The position numbers and the translations under genes are program-made. Below the pieces are notes generated by a model, which was given only the letters and a program-made list of their open reading frames with translations, was not told where the DNA came from and did no database searches. A stretch of 64,000 bases of DNA, taken from NCBI GenBank assembly GCA_963665915.2, contig CAXXSG010000002.1, forward strand, positions 558,001-622,000, written 5' to 3'. Below are positions 49,327-57,722 of this stretch, one piece after another. Each line of letters starts with the position of its first letter. Position 1 is the first letter of the stretch. Source of the DNA: JAFGRU01 sp963665915 (GTDB lineage: Bacteria > Desulfobacterota > Desulfuromonadia > Desulfuromonadales > JAAYDE01).

Positions 49327-50061
49327 TCAGAAACCCAATTCCGGGTTAAGTTTGCTGGAGATGTTGGTCTCCCGTTTGTTGTTAAAGGCCGAGGGGGGCG
49401 GGGAGGATGTCGGAAAGACACCTCCCTTGCGTAAACGTTGAAGAAACTCCTCGCGGCTGACCTCTCCCGCTCCCATGGACCTCAGATGATCGTTGGGTAT
49501 CTGGCAATCGAGAAGTTCAAAATCGCGATTTTTTAAATAATCAACAAGGTGCGCCAGAGCCACCTTTGAAGCATCGGTTGCCCTGTGAAACATGGACTCC
49601 CCAAAAAAACAGCGTCCAAGCGACACTCCATAAAGTCCTCCCACCAGCACACCATCGCGCCGGCATTCCACTGAATGAGCAAAACCTTTTTCGAATAGCC
49701 GACAGTATGCATCCAGCATCTCCGCTGTAATCCAGGTCCCGTTTTCGCTTTTTCTCGGGGTGAGGGCACAGGCCGTGATGACCTCTTTAAAAGCCTGGTC
49801 AAAACTTACATCAAAATCTTTTTTTCGCAAAGTTTTAGCGAGGCGTTTCGTGATGTTCAAATGCTCAAGCTCGAGAATAAAGCGTGGATCAGGGGACCAC
49901 CAGAGGATTGGCCGGCGATCGTACCAGGGGAAAATCCCCATGGAATAAGCCAGAAGGAGCCTGTCGCAGGACAGATCTCCGCCGACGCCGAGGAGGCCGT
50001 CCGTATCGGCCAGTTCAGGTGGTGGGAAAATCAACTCTTTTGCAAGCCGGAAAACGGGCAT
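49327..50061 (-). CDS. aat: Leucyl/phenylalanyl-tRNA--protein transferase
   Basis: A 244-residue enzyme that adds Leu or Phe to N-terminal Arg or Lys (and sometimes Met), creating an N-degron. Family features: IFPPPELADTDGLLGVGGD at the N terminus, AYSMGIFPWYDRRPILWWSPDPRF, TWITAEMLDAYCRLFEKG, HSVECRRDG and GGLYGVSLGRCFFGESMF. It is last of the clpS-clpA-aat cluster, 46 bases after clpA, so enzyme, adaptor and unfoldase are encoded together. Confidence 0.96.
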   Translation of the reverse strand: MPVFRLAKELIFPPPELADTDGLLGVGGDLSCDRLLLAYSMGIFPWYDRRPILWWSPDPRFILELEHLNITKRLAKTLRKKDFDVSFDQAFKEVITACALTPRKSENGTWITAEMLDAYCRLFEKGFAHSVECRRDGVLVGGLYGVSLGRCFFGESMFHRATDASKVALAHLVDYLKNRDFELLDCQIPNDHLRSMGAGEVSREEFLQRLRKGGVFPTSSPPPSAFNNKRETNISSKLNPELGF

Positions 50062-50107
50062 AGGAGAAAGTCAGGGAGAAAAACCCTTGAGAGAGCGAGG
50101 TCCTGAT

Positions 50108-52354
50108 TTAGACTGAAAAATCAAAGGTCAATTCTCCCTTTTGGAGATTGACGGTTATTCTGCCGCCTTTTTTCAGTTTCCCGAACAGGATCTCGGAAGC
50201 GATAATATCGCTGACAGTGGTCTGAATAAAGCGCCCCAGGGGTCTGGCGCCGTAAACGGGATCAAAGCCATTTTTGGAGATGTGCTTCCGGGCTTTGTCC
50301 GAGACGCTCAGAGTCACACTCTTCGGTTCCAGGCGTTCCTGAAGCTCGGCCAGAAATTTATCCACGATTTTTATCATGGTGACCTCGCTCAGAGGATTGA
50401 ATAGAATCGTGGCATCCAGGCGATTTCTGAATTCAGGGGAGAAAACCTTTTCCACGGCCTGGCGTGGAGGGTGGGGGGTTATTTCACCAAAACCGATCGG
50501 TTTGACGCTCATGCCCCGCGCTCCGACGTTACTGGTCATGATCAGGATAACATTTCGAAAGTCGGCTTTTTTGCCGTTGTTATCCGTGAGGCTGGCGTGA
50601 TCCATGACCTGGAGGAGGATGTTGAAGAGATCGGGATGTGCCTTTTCAATTTCGTCCATCAGAAGCACGGCATGGGGGTTTTTCTGGATGGTATCCGTGA
50701 GCAGGCCGCCCTGATCGAATCCCACATAGCCTGGCGGGGCACCGATCAAGCGGGCCACCGAATGTTTTTCCATGTATTCGCTCATGTCGAAACGGAGAAA
50801 CTGGACGCCCATATGTTCTGCTAGTTGTCGCGCCACCTCGGTTTTTCCGACGCCTGTCGGGCCGGTGAAAAGAAAAGACCCGATCGGTTTTTCAGGATGC
50901 CCGAGTCCTGCCCGTGCTCTGATGACCGACTGATTCAGTGCGTGAATGGCCTCATCCTGGCCAAAAATATTGCGTTTGAGATCCCGCCCAAGAGTTTTAA
51001 GACGCTGTCTTTCTGTAGCGGAAATGCTCCGCATCGGAATGCGGGCAATACGGGAAACCACAGATTCGATATCACCGACCCCGATGGTTTTCTTGTCGGG
51101 ATGATGAATTCGGGAGTAAGCCCCGGCTTCGTCGATGACATCGATGGCTTTGTCCGGCAGGTAGCGGTAATTGATAAAGCGGGATGAAAGCTCGGCCGCG
51201 GCTTTGATGGCTTCCTTGCGATAGCGGACGCCATGATGCTTTTGATATAAGGACCGGAGGCCCATAAGGATGTCAAAGGTTTCCTCGGCACTCGGTTCGG
51301 GAATATCGATTTTCTGGAAGCGTCGGGACAGAGCCCGGTCTTTTTCAAAAAGATTTTTGTACTCCTCATAGGTCGTGGCGCCGATACAGCGGACGTGGCC
51401 GCTTGCCAGAACCGGTTTGAGAATATTGGCGGCGTCGACGGAACCACCGCTGACGGCTCCCGCCCCGACTATGGTATGGATCTCGTCGATAAACAGGATG
51501 ACGTGTTCTTTTTCCTGGAGCTTGGTGATGACAGCTTTGAGACGTTCTTCAAAGTCTCCCCGATATTTGGTTCCGGCGAGAAGAGCCCCCATATCGAGGG
51601 AATACATTTCAAAATCATCGAGCAGTTCGGGAACTTCGCGAAGGTGAATTTTCCGGGCCAGACCCTCGGCCAGAGCGGTTTTTCCAACGCCGGGATTTCC
51701 AACAAAAATGGGGTTGTTCTTTCCGCGCCGGCAAAGCACCTGGATGGTCCTCTCCAGTTCCTTCCGCCGTCCGATGAGAGGGTCGATTCTGCCTTGCCCG
51801 GCTTGCTCAATCAGATTGATGGCAAACTGCTGAAGCGGGTCGGTTTTGACAGGGGGCTCAATGGTCTTAGGCTTCTCCTCAGTTGAAAAATCAGGCCTTT
51901 CCTCCTCGAAACGATCCGGTGCCTTACTGATGCCGTGGGAAATGAAATTGAGGACATCCAGACGTGAAATTCCCAGTTGGCCGAGGAAAAAGGCTGAGTG
52001 AGAATTCTTTTCCTCAAGGATGGCCTGCAGGATGTCGCCGATAGTGATTTCTTTTTTTTCTGAGGATTGGTAGTGGATAATCGTGCGCTGGAGGATTCTC
52101 TGGAGGCCGATAGTTTGCTCGGGAATAGAGCTTTCCTCGCCTTCGATGCCGGCGAGATGAGTCTCGAAAAACTCCTCAAGTAATTTTTGAAGGTGAAACG
52201 GATTTCCGCCGCAGGCATTGATGATTGTCTGGCCGGACTGCTGGCATGAAATGGCATACAGGATATGTTCGGATGTCAGATATTCATGCCGTCTCTTTTG
52301 AGCTTCATGAATGGCTTTGGAAAAGGTTTCCTGCACTTCCGGACTGAATAACAT
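50108..52354 (-). CDS. clpA: ATP-dependent Clp protease unfoldase ClpA
   Basis: A 748-residue AAA+ unfoldase that feeds ClpP. The N-terminal Clp repeat domain (1-150) binds ClpS; the first AAA has GNPGVGKTALAEG and the second GPTGVGKTEVARQ. There is no ClpB-type middle coiled coil. Pore loop GAPPGYVGFDQGG is intact. The ClpP-docking loop (IGF) is suggested by KPIGFGEITPH. Start is three bases after the clpS stop, so adaptor and unfoldase are translationally coupled. clpP itself is not in this window. Confidence 0.96.
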   Translation of the reverse strand: MLFSPEVQETFSKAIHEAQKRRHEYLTSEHILYAISCQQSGQTIINACGGNPFHLQKLLEEFFETHLAGIEGEESSIPEQTIGLQRILQRTIIHYQSSEKKEITIGDILQAILEEKNSHSAFFLGQLGISRLDVLNFISHGISKAPDRFEEERPDFSTEEKPKTIEPPVKTDPLQQFAINLIEQAGQGRIDPLIGRRKELERTIQVLCRRGKNNPIFVGNPGVGKTALAEGLARKIHLREVPELLDDFEMYSLDMGALLAGTKYRGDFEERLKAVITKLQEKEHVILFIDEIHTIVGAGAVSGGSVDAANILKPVLASGHVRCIGATTYEEYKNLFEKDRALSRRFQKIDIPEPSAEETFDILMGLRSLYQKHHGVRYRKEAIKAAAELSSRFINYRYLPDKAIDVIDEAGAYSRIHHPDKKTIGVGDIESVVSRIARIPMRSISATERQRLKTLGRDLKRNIFGQDEAIHALNQSVIRARAGLGHPEKPIGSFLFTGPTGVGKTEVARQLAEHMGVQFLRFDMSEYMEKHSVARLIGAPPGYVGFDQGGLLTDTIQKNPHAVLLMDEIEKAHPDLFNILLQVMDHASLTDNNGKKADFRNVILIMTSNVGARGMSVKPIGFGEITPHPPRQAVEKVFSPEFRNRLDATILFNPLSEVTMIKIVDKFLAELQERLEPKSVTLSVSDKARKHISKNGFDPVYGARPLGRFIQTTVSDIIASEILFGKLKKGGRITVNLQKGELTFDFSV

Positions 52355-52357
52355 AGT

Positions 52358-52672
52358 TTATGTTTCCTTTAAGCTGCAGTGCAGAGGAAAACCGGCGGTC
52401 TTGGCCATGGAATGAACCTGTGCCACCTTGGTTTCCGCAACTTCAAATGGGTAGGTGCCGCAAAAACCCAGACCCTGATTATGAATATTCAACATGATAC
52501 GGTTGGCTTCAGGCAGAGGTTTCGAAAAGACCCTCTGCAGGACTTCCACAACAAATTCCATGGTCGTGTAATCGTCATTATGCATCAGGACCATATATAA
52601 AGGTGGAGGTTTGACCCGCGCCTGGCTTCCTTCGCGCTCTCTTTGTTTTGCTATTGTTTTTTTCTCCCCCAT
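52358..52672 (-). CDS. clpS: ClpA adaptor ClpS
   Basis: A 104-residue N-recognin that binds N-terminal Leu, Phe, Tyr and Trp and passes substrates to ClpAP. The core has VLMHNDDYTTMEFVVEVLQ with the Asn-Asp pocket residues, HNQGLGFCGTYPFEVAETKV, and the flexible Lys-rich N-terminal arm needed for delivery. The ATG at 52672 follows GGAGGGA; a TTG seven codons earlier is less likely. It is first in the clpS-clpA-aat unit and divergent from hflK. Confidence 0.95.
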   Translation of the reverse strand: MGEKKTIAKQREREGSQARVKPPPLYMVLMHNDDYTTMEFVVEVLQRVFSKPLPEANRIMLNIHNQGLGFCGTYPFEVAETKVAQVHSMAKTAGFPLHCSLKET

Positions 52673-52772
52673 GGAAGCCGCTCCCTCCGTCAACTCAAGT
52701 CATATTTTCATAATATCATAAGGCTTGATATTTTTCCAAGGAGTCGAATTTTTACGCGGAAGCCGAAATCCC

Positions 52773-52800
52773 CTGACATTGTGTCCCAATATGTTATATT
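52773..52800 (+). promoter_or_regulatory. Extended -10 promoter of hflK-hflC
   Basis: CTGACA at 52773-52778 and TATATT at 52795-52800 are 16 bases apart, with TG-T ahead of the -10, giving an RNA start about 65 bases before hflK. Confidence 0.55.
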
Positions 52801-52871
52801 AAAATTTCAATGTTTTCATAAATTCAAAAATACATAAAACGTGCCGGGTTTTTTTGGCAAGAGGAGGAAAA

Positions 52872-53885
52872 ATGCAGGATGATGATTTGGGAAGTGCCGT
52901 TGAGAAGAAGGTGATTGAAGCGGCACGCCGCTTCAGTGGGAAGAAGCCACCAAATAAAGTGCTCCTGGCTGTAGCCGTTGCTTTGTTTATTTTATGGGGT
53001 GCTACTTCCAGCTTTTTTAAAGTCAATACCGAGGAAACCGGGGTGGTCCTGCGTTTTGGGAAATTCAGCCGCTTCGCTCAACCCGGCCTGAACTTCAAAC
53101 TTCCCTTCGGTATCGACGATGTCTATCTGGTCCCGACTGGAAGGAACTTTAAAGAGGAATTCGGGTTCAGAACGATTACGCCGTCTATTCGTACAGTGTA
53201 CTCCCAGGAAAACCTGGATGACGAATCCCTGACTTTAACCGGCGACCTGAACGTCAGTGATCTGGAGTGGATTGTTCAGTTCCAGATTGCCGATCCTTTT
53301 AAGTTCCTTTTCAGTATCAAAGACCCGCAAACCACAATCCGTGATATTTCCGAAGCCGTTGTTCGCAAGGTGGTCGGCAACTCCAATGTCACGGATGTTC
53401 TGACGACCGATCGTGCTTTCCTGGCCTCTCTGATCCAGGTGGATCTGCAGGCCATTCTCAATGAATACGATGTCGGCATCCGCATCGTCACGGTCAAATT
53501 CCAGGATGTGAATCCCCCCGACCCCGTCAAAGCCGCTTTTAATGAGGTCAATGAGGCGGAACAACAGAAGGAGAGCCTGATCTTCCAGGCCCGTGAACAA
53601 TACAATCGCGAGGTTCCCAAGGCGCGGGGAGTGGCCAAAAGCAAGATTCTGGAGGCTGAAGGGTATGCCGTTGAGCGTATCAACCGCTCCCGGGGCGAAG
53701 CCAAACGCTTTTCAGCCCTTTTTGCGGAGTATCAGAAAGCTCCAGAAGTCACGAGCAGAAGGTTCTATATCGAGACCATGGAGAAGATTCTTCCGATAGT
53801 CGGGGAGATTTACATCATGGATAAAACGGGGACCAGTGCCCTGCCGCTTCTTCCCCTGCGTCAGTTCCAAAAGGAGGGCAAATAA
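52872..53885 (+). CDS. hflK: FtsH protease modulator HflK
   Basis: A 337-residue membrane-anchored SPFH/prohibitin protein. One helix near residues 27-50 (VLLAVAVALFILWGATSSFF) anchors it, and the SPFH domain follows (VNTEETGVVLRFGKFSR). A C-terminal coiled coil (EQQKESLIFQAREQYNREV) forms the ring with HflC around FtsH. The ATG at 52872 follows GAGGAGGAAAA; an upstream TTG is unlikely. The short N terminus lacks the Gly-rich region of Escherichia coli HflK. It overlaps hflC by one base. Confidence 0.94.
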   Translation: MQDDDLGSAVEKKVIEAARRFSGKKPPNKVLLAVAVALFILWGATSSFFKVNTEETGVVLRFGKFSRFAQPGLNFKLPFGIDDVYLVPTGRNFKEEFGFRTITPSIRTVYSQENLDDESLTLTGDLNVSDLEWIVQFQIADPFKFLFSIKDPQTTIRDISEAVVRKVVGNSNVTDVLTTDRAFLASLIQVDLQAILNEYDVGIRIVTVKFQDVNPPDPVKAAFNEVNEAEQQKESLIFQAREQYNREVPKARGVAKSKILEAEGYAVERINRSRGEAKRFSALFAEYQKAPEVTSRRFYIETMEKILPIVGEIYIMDKTGTSALPLLPLRQFQKEGK

Positions 53886-54814
53886 TGAAAAAGCCTTTAA
53901 TCATCATTATCCTGATATTTCTGGCAGTCTTTTTACAGGGCGGCTTTTTTGTCGTCAGTGAAGGGGAGCAGGCTATTGTTACCCAGTTCGGCAAGCCGGT
54001 CGGGGAGGTCCGTTTTGCAGGCCTTCATTTTAAAATTCCTTTTATTCAGGAAGTTCATGGTTTTGAGAGCCGTATTCTGAAATGGGACGGGGACCCCAAC
54101 CAGATTCCGACAAAAGACAAGCGCTATATCTTCCTGGACACAACGGCGCGTTGGAAAATTTCCGATCCGCTGCGGTTTTTCAAAACCGTGGCTACTGAAA
54201 AGGGGGCTCTGAGCCGCCTCGACGACATCATTGATTCAGTGGTTAGGGATGCCGTTTCCGGACATCTGCTGGTTGAACTGGTGCGGGGAAAAGATTATAA
54301 ACCTTCCCAAGGCGCGGCCGATTTGATAGAGGTTGAAGGAAAGCCTGTAGATACGGCTACTCTGTTTGGTAGGGAAGAAATTCTTGAGGGTATTCTCCAG
54401 AAGGCACGAGAAAACACCCCGGAATACGGTATTGACCTGATCGACGTGCAGATCAAGAGAATCAATTACGTCGACCAGGTCCGTCAGCGGGTCTACGAGA
54501 GGATGATTTCGGAACGAAAAAAAGTTGCCGCTCAGTTTCGCTCGGAAGGGGAGGGTGAAAAAGCGGATATCCTCGGCCAGATGCAGAAAGAACTAAAAAC
54601 TATCGAGTCTGAGGCTTACCGCAAATCGGTTCAGATCCGGGGTGAAGCGGATGCCGAGGCTACGGCTGTCTACGCCGAAGCTTACGGAAAAGACCCTGAA
54701 TTTTATGCATTCCTGAGAACCCTGGAAGCTTACCCGAAAGCCGTCCAGGAGAACAGCCGGATGGTTATTTCGACCGATTCAGAATTTTACCGTTACCTGA
54801 AAAAGTTGAAATAG
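53885..54814 (+). CDS. hflC: FtsH protease modulator HflC
   Basis: A 309-residue partner of HflK. A hydrophobic N-terminal anchor (LIIIILIFLAVFLQGGFFVV) leads into the SPFH domain (VSEGEQAIVTQFGKPVGEV), then a helical part with VYERMISERKKVAAQFRSEGEGE, and a C-terminal end GKDPEFYAFLRTLEAYPKAV typical of HflC. Its ATG overlaps the hflK stop by one base. In many proteobacteria hflKC follow hfq-hflX; here they are about 6 kb from hfq and separate. Confidence 0.94.
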   Translation: MKKPLIIIILIFLAVFLQGGFFVVSEGEQAIVTQFGKPVGEVRFAGLHFKIPFIQEVHGFESRILKWDGDPNQIPTKDKRYIFLDTTARWKISDPLRFFKTVATEKGALSRLDDIIDSVVRDAVSGHLLVELVRGKDYKPSQGAADLIEVEGKPVDTATLFGREEILEGILQKARENTPEYGIDLIDVQIKRINYVDQVRQRVYERMISERKKVAAQFRSEGEGEKADILGQMQKELKTIESEAYRKSVQIRGEADAEATAVYAEAYGKDPEFYAFLRTLEAYPKAVQENSRMVISTDSEFYRYLKKLK

Positions 54815-54840
54815 CGGTTTTTTCTGTTATCAAACAAAAG

Positions 54841-54877
54841 CAAAGGAGGCTCTGAAAAGGCCTCCTTTGCTTTTTCT
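54841..54877. terminator. Bidirectional terminator between hflC and the rhodanese-fusion gene
   Basis: CAAAGGAGGC pairs exactly with GCCTCCTTTG around a nine-base loop. Five T follow on the plus strand, and GCTTTTGTTTG follows on the minus strand, so both converging operons can end here. Confidence 0.85.
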
Positions 54878-54918
54878 TCGTAGTTATTCTCATTGTTTCA
54901 AAACAGTTTTCAGGCAGA

Positions 54919-55767
54919 TCAGGAGCGTAGCAGAATTCTGTCGAGATAAGTGGTCAGATGCATCAGGTGAGCTTTTTCCTCCTCCGCGAGAACCATGAAA
55001 AGATCTCGGGTCTCCTCATCATCCATCTGCGGAATCATCAGCAGATAACGATCAAAAGCGTTGCTCTCAAAGCTGATGGCCATCTGTAAAACTTCGCTGA
55101 GGTCGTGGTCTTCCGACCACTTAAGAGCATCCTTGAGTTTGATGCCGCCCTCTACAACAGATTCTTCAGGCATAGTCGGCAATAGGGATTGGGGGAAATC
55201 ATCGTCTATTTCTTTGCCGGTAATTTTTTCAAAAAGGGCTTCGAGAAAAGCGCGGTGCCTCTCCTCAATAAACCCCATCTGGTTGAAAAAAGGTTCGGCC
55301 TCGGTTTCTTTGAAGCGCTCCGCCATTTTCAGATAGAAACTCTGGGTGGCATCTTCGATCAGCCATGCCAGCCCGATGAACTCCTCGATGCTTCGAGCGG
55401 GCGCAAAGTAAGCCATCCCCATTTCCGGTTCCCCTTCAGCGGTGAGGCCATTCCAGGCTTTGATCCCGCCTTCCATGCTGTAGACTTTTTGGAATCCTGC
55501 ATGGCTCAGCATGGAAGCGGCGGCCCGGCTGCGTACTCCGATGCCGCAGTAGGTGATGGTCGGTTTCTCAGGGTCGAATTCCTTCAGCTTTTCATTAAGT
55601 TCACTCATGGGAACAAGGGTTGCTCCCGGCAGGTGTTCCCGGGTGTATTCTTTGGGCTGCCGGACGTCGAGAAGATTGTACTCTTCAGGCTTGTGCTCGT
55701 GAATAAATTTGCGCACCTTGTCTGCAGACCAACTTGAAATCGGTTTGAAATAATCCAGAATACCCAT
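54919..55767 (-). CDS. Rhodanese-ferritin-like fusion protein
   Basis: A 282-residue two-domain protein. Residues 1-115 are a rhodanese-like domain with the active-site loop YCGIGVRSRAAA, where the Cys would carry a persulfide. After a linker, about 125-282 form a ferritin-like diiron fold with sites in LAWLIEDATQSFYLKM, FIEERHRAFLEAL, ISFESNAFDRY and LAEEEKAHLMHL. The combination suggests a link between sulfur transfer and oxygen or peroxide handling. It starts 25 bases after the FAD oxidoreductase stop, so the two are co-transcribed. Confidence 0.85.
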   Translation of the reverse strand: MGILDYFKPISSWSADKVRKFIHEHKPEEYNLLDVRQPKEYTREHLPGATLVPMSELNEKLKEFDPEKPTITYCGIGVRSRAAASMLSHAGFQKVYSMEGGIKAWNGLTAEGEPEMGMAYFAPARSIEEFIGLAWLIEDATQSFYLKMAERFKETEAEPFFNQMGFIEERHRAFLEALFEKITGKEIDDDFPQSLLPTMPEESVVEGGIKLKDALKWSEDHDLSEVLQMAISFESNAFDRYLLMIPQMDDEETRDLFMVLAEEEKAHLMHLTTYLDRILLRS

Positions 55768-55792
55768 TTTTATCGACCCCTCAAAAGAAATG

Positions 55793-56935
55793 TCAAAATT
55801 GATCGGGTTCCAAGGTTTCCTCTCTTTCGCCTGAGACCTGGAAGGTTTTCATGAAACGCTGATCAATCCAGTTTTTGATGGAAAATGCAGGCTTGCCGCG
55901 TAAAATAATCCCTTTACGGTGGAAGACGCCGGTAGTGTCCCCCATGTTCAGAATCAGGAGAAATTCCTTTTGCGGCTCAAATGGAATCAGAGGGGTTTCT
56001 TCCAGACTGGAAAGCAGGTTATGAAAAAGAATAGGATTTTCACGCACGGCATAAACCCCGACCTTAGGGAGGCTGCGCTCCTGAAAACTCACACAGTCCC
56101 CGCCGCCGAAAATTTCCGGGTAATCAACGGATTGAAGAAAAGAGTTGACGAGAAGTCCGCCATCCTCTCCCACCGGGAGATCGGAATCTTTGAAAATCTG
56201 CGAAGGAGCAACCCCCAGGGAAGCAAAGGCCAGATCGTAGTCAAGGGTGCTCCCATCGGAGAGTTCAGCTTTGCCGTCTCCAATTCTAACGACATGCAAA
56301 CCCTGAAGAATGCGGATATCCCGATTTTTTAAAGAACAGACTGCGAGGTCGCTCACTTTGGTCGGATGGTTTTTGAGAAGCCGGCTTCCGGCAACCAAAA
56401 CGATTTCGGCATTGTACTTCCGGTCCTGTGCAGCTTTCCAGACATTGCCTGCAACTTCGACCCCGGCAGGTCCACCGCCAAGGACAATGATTTTTCGGGG
56501 GCCTCTTTCCAGCATTTCCAAAAGCTGCTTGCGGCCCCTGATAAGATTGATAATGGGTTTAACGGGAATAATGTGTTCTTCCCCATTTGATATTCTCTCC
56601 AGTGGAATGCTGCTGCCGGTGTTGAAGGATACGACGTCGTAGTTCAGTAATTCACCGGATGCCAGGTGGAGAATGTGGTTGGAGGCATCAATCCGGACAA
56701 CCTTGTCCTCCACAAAGGAAGCTCCGCGATCCTCGACCATCTTTTGGACATTAAAGCGGATATCCTGAGGACGGTAAATGCCGGAAAGCACCCCCGGGCC
56801 CATGCCGGAATAATAATGGTAAGGAGAAGCGCTGACAAGTGTGACCCTGTTCCCTTTCTGAACAAAATCGGCCAGCTTGAGCATGACCGTCATATGCGCA
56901 TGCCCTCCACCCACCAGAACCAGATGTTTATTCAT
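55793..56935 (-). CDS. FAD-dependent pyridine nucleotide-disulfide oxidoreductase family protein
   Basis: A 380-residue flavoprotein related to type II NADH dehydrogenase and sulfide:quinone reductase, closest in pattern to the N-terminal part of SelD-fused oxidoreductases (VLVGGGHAHMTVML, YHYYSGMGPGVLSG). A second dinucleotide fold is at VLGGGPAGVEVAG, and FAD-contacting GGGDCVSF lies near residue 275. The redox CxxxxC pair of disulfide reductases is absent, so quinone or another acceptor is likely. It is the first gene of a pair with the rhodanese-ferritin fusion and has its own promoter. Confidence 0.82.
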   Translation of the reverse strand: MNKHLVLVGGGHAHMTVMLKLADFVQKGNRVTLVSASPYHYYSGMGPGVLSGIYRPQDIRFNVQKMVEDRGASFVEDKVVRIDASNHILHLASGELLNYDVVSFNTGSSIPLERISNGEEHIIPVKPIINLIRGRKQLLEMLERGPRKIIVLGGGPAGVEVAGNVWKAAQDRKYNAEIVLVAGSRLLKNHPTKVSDLAVCSLKNRDIRILQGLHVVRIGDGKAELSDGSTLDYDLAFASLGVAPSQIFKDSDLPVGEDGGLLVNSFLQSVDYPEIFGGGDCVSFQERSLPKVGVYAVRENPILFHNLLSSLEETPLIPFEPQKEFLLILNMGDTTGVFHRKGIILRGKPAFSIKNWIDQRFMKTFQVSGEREETLEPDQF

Positions 56936-56956
56936 TGTCTTTTCCTCCTTGTGAGA

Positions 56957-56984
56957 GGATAAAACCCAACCTATATTCTGTCAA
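56957..56984 (-). promoter_or_regulatory. Sigma-70 promoter of the FAD oxidoreductase gene
   Basis: On the minus strand TTGACA (plus-strand TGTCAA at 56979-56984) and TTATCC (plus-strand 56957-56962) are separated by 16 bases. The RNA start would lie close to an AGGAGG ribosome site upstream of the ATG. Confidence 0.45.
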
Positions 56985-57320
56985 ATAAAACATGAGAAAA
57001 AATTTAACTTTTCAGGAGGGTGAACTAAGAACACCGAATATTTTTTCACAAAAGCTGTTTATAGGCAAAGCATAGAATTTAAATGATTTATAAACTGGAC
57101 GTGGAGACTGTCAGTTTTGGCGCAGTAAAAAAGCAAACCGATTGGAAAAAAATAAAATTGTTCATGAGGGAAAACCTTGAAAAAATGGCTTACGTTCAAT
57201 AGGATGACGCATTACCCGACTTGTCGCAGAGATTGAAGTCCGCTCCGTAACTTCGGAGAAGGAATTCCTTGGGATAATAATCGGAAATGATGATTCGGAA
57301 ATCAGACATTGGAGGCATTT
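56985..57320 (+). other. Intergenic stretch with a 12-base palindrome
   Basis: About 335 bases without a supported gene between divergent genes. A perfect palindrome AAGGAATTCCTT lies at 57259-57270, and a short CTCCG/CGGAG hairpin lies just upstream of it. The YhbY promoter probably lies near here (GATAAT close to 57273), but no strong -35 is seen. Confidence 0.35.
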
Positions 57321-57641
57321 GTGGGAGAACTTAAGGGTTGTCAGAAAAAATATTTAAAAGGATTGGCCCATGGCATGAAGCCGTTGGTTTTTGTTGGCCA
57401 GAAAGGACTTTCTTCCACGCTGATAAAGGCTGTAGAAGAGGCGTTGGAAGTTCATGAACTTATCAAAGTTAAGTTTTTGGAACATAAGGAAAAAGAGCTT
57501 AAGAAAACAATGGCTGAGGCGATCGAAAAGGAGACAGCTTCCGAATTAATAGGGATGATTGGACATATGGCCATTTATTTTCGACGGCAGGCCGATCCGG
57601 ATCGAAGAAAAATCGATATCACAAAGGTCCCGCTTGTATAG
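57321..57641 (+). CDS. yhbY: YhbY family RNA-binding (CRM domain) protein
   Basis: A 106-residue protein with a single CRM domain that associates with pre-50S ribosomal particles. Family features: QKKYLKGLAHGMKPLVFVGQKGLS, the LIKVKFLEHKEKE strand and the ELIGMIGHMAIYFRR end, with the GxxG loop as GMIGH. The GTG at 57321 follows GGAGG; an upstream TTG is less likely. Expected to help ribosome assembly. Followed by an S1-domain protein on the same strand. Confidence 0.92.
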   Translation: MGELKGCQKKYLKGLAHGMKPLVFVGQKGLSSTLIKAVEEALEVHELIKVKFLEHKEKELKKTMAEAIEKETASELIGMIGHMAIYFRRQADPDRRKIDITKVPLV

Positions 57642-57722
57642 TGCTGTCAATTAATCATTATCCGCCAGTCGGCCCGGACATCTGGTGACGGGTTGGCTCA
57701 CTCCAAAAGATTTGAGGTTTTT

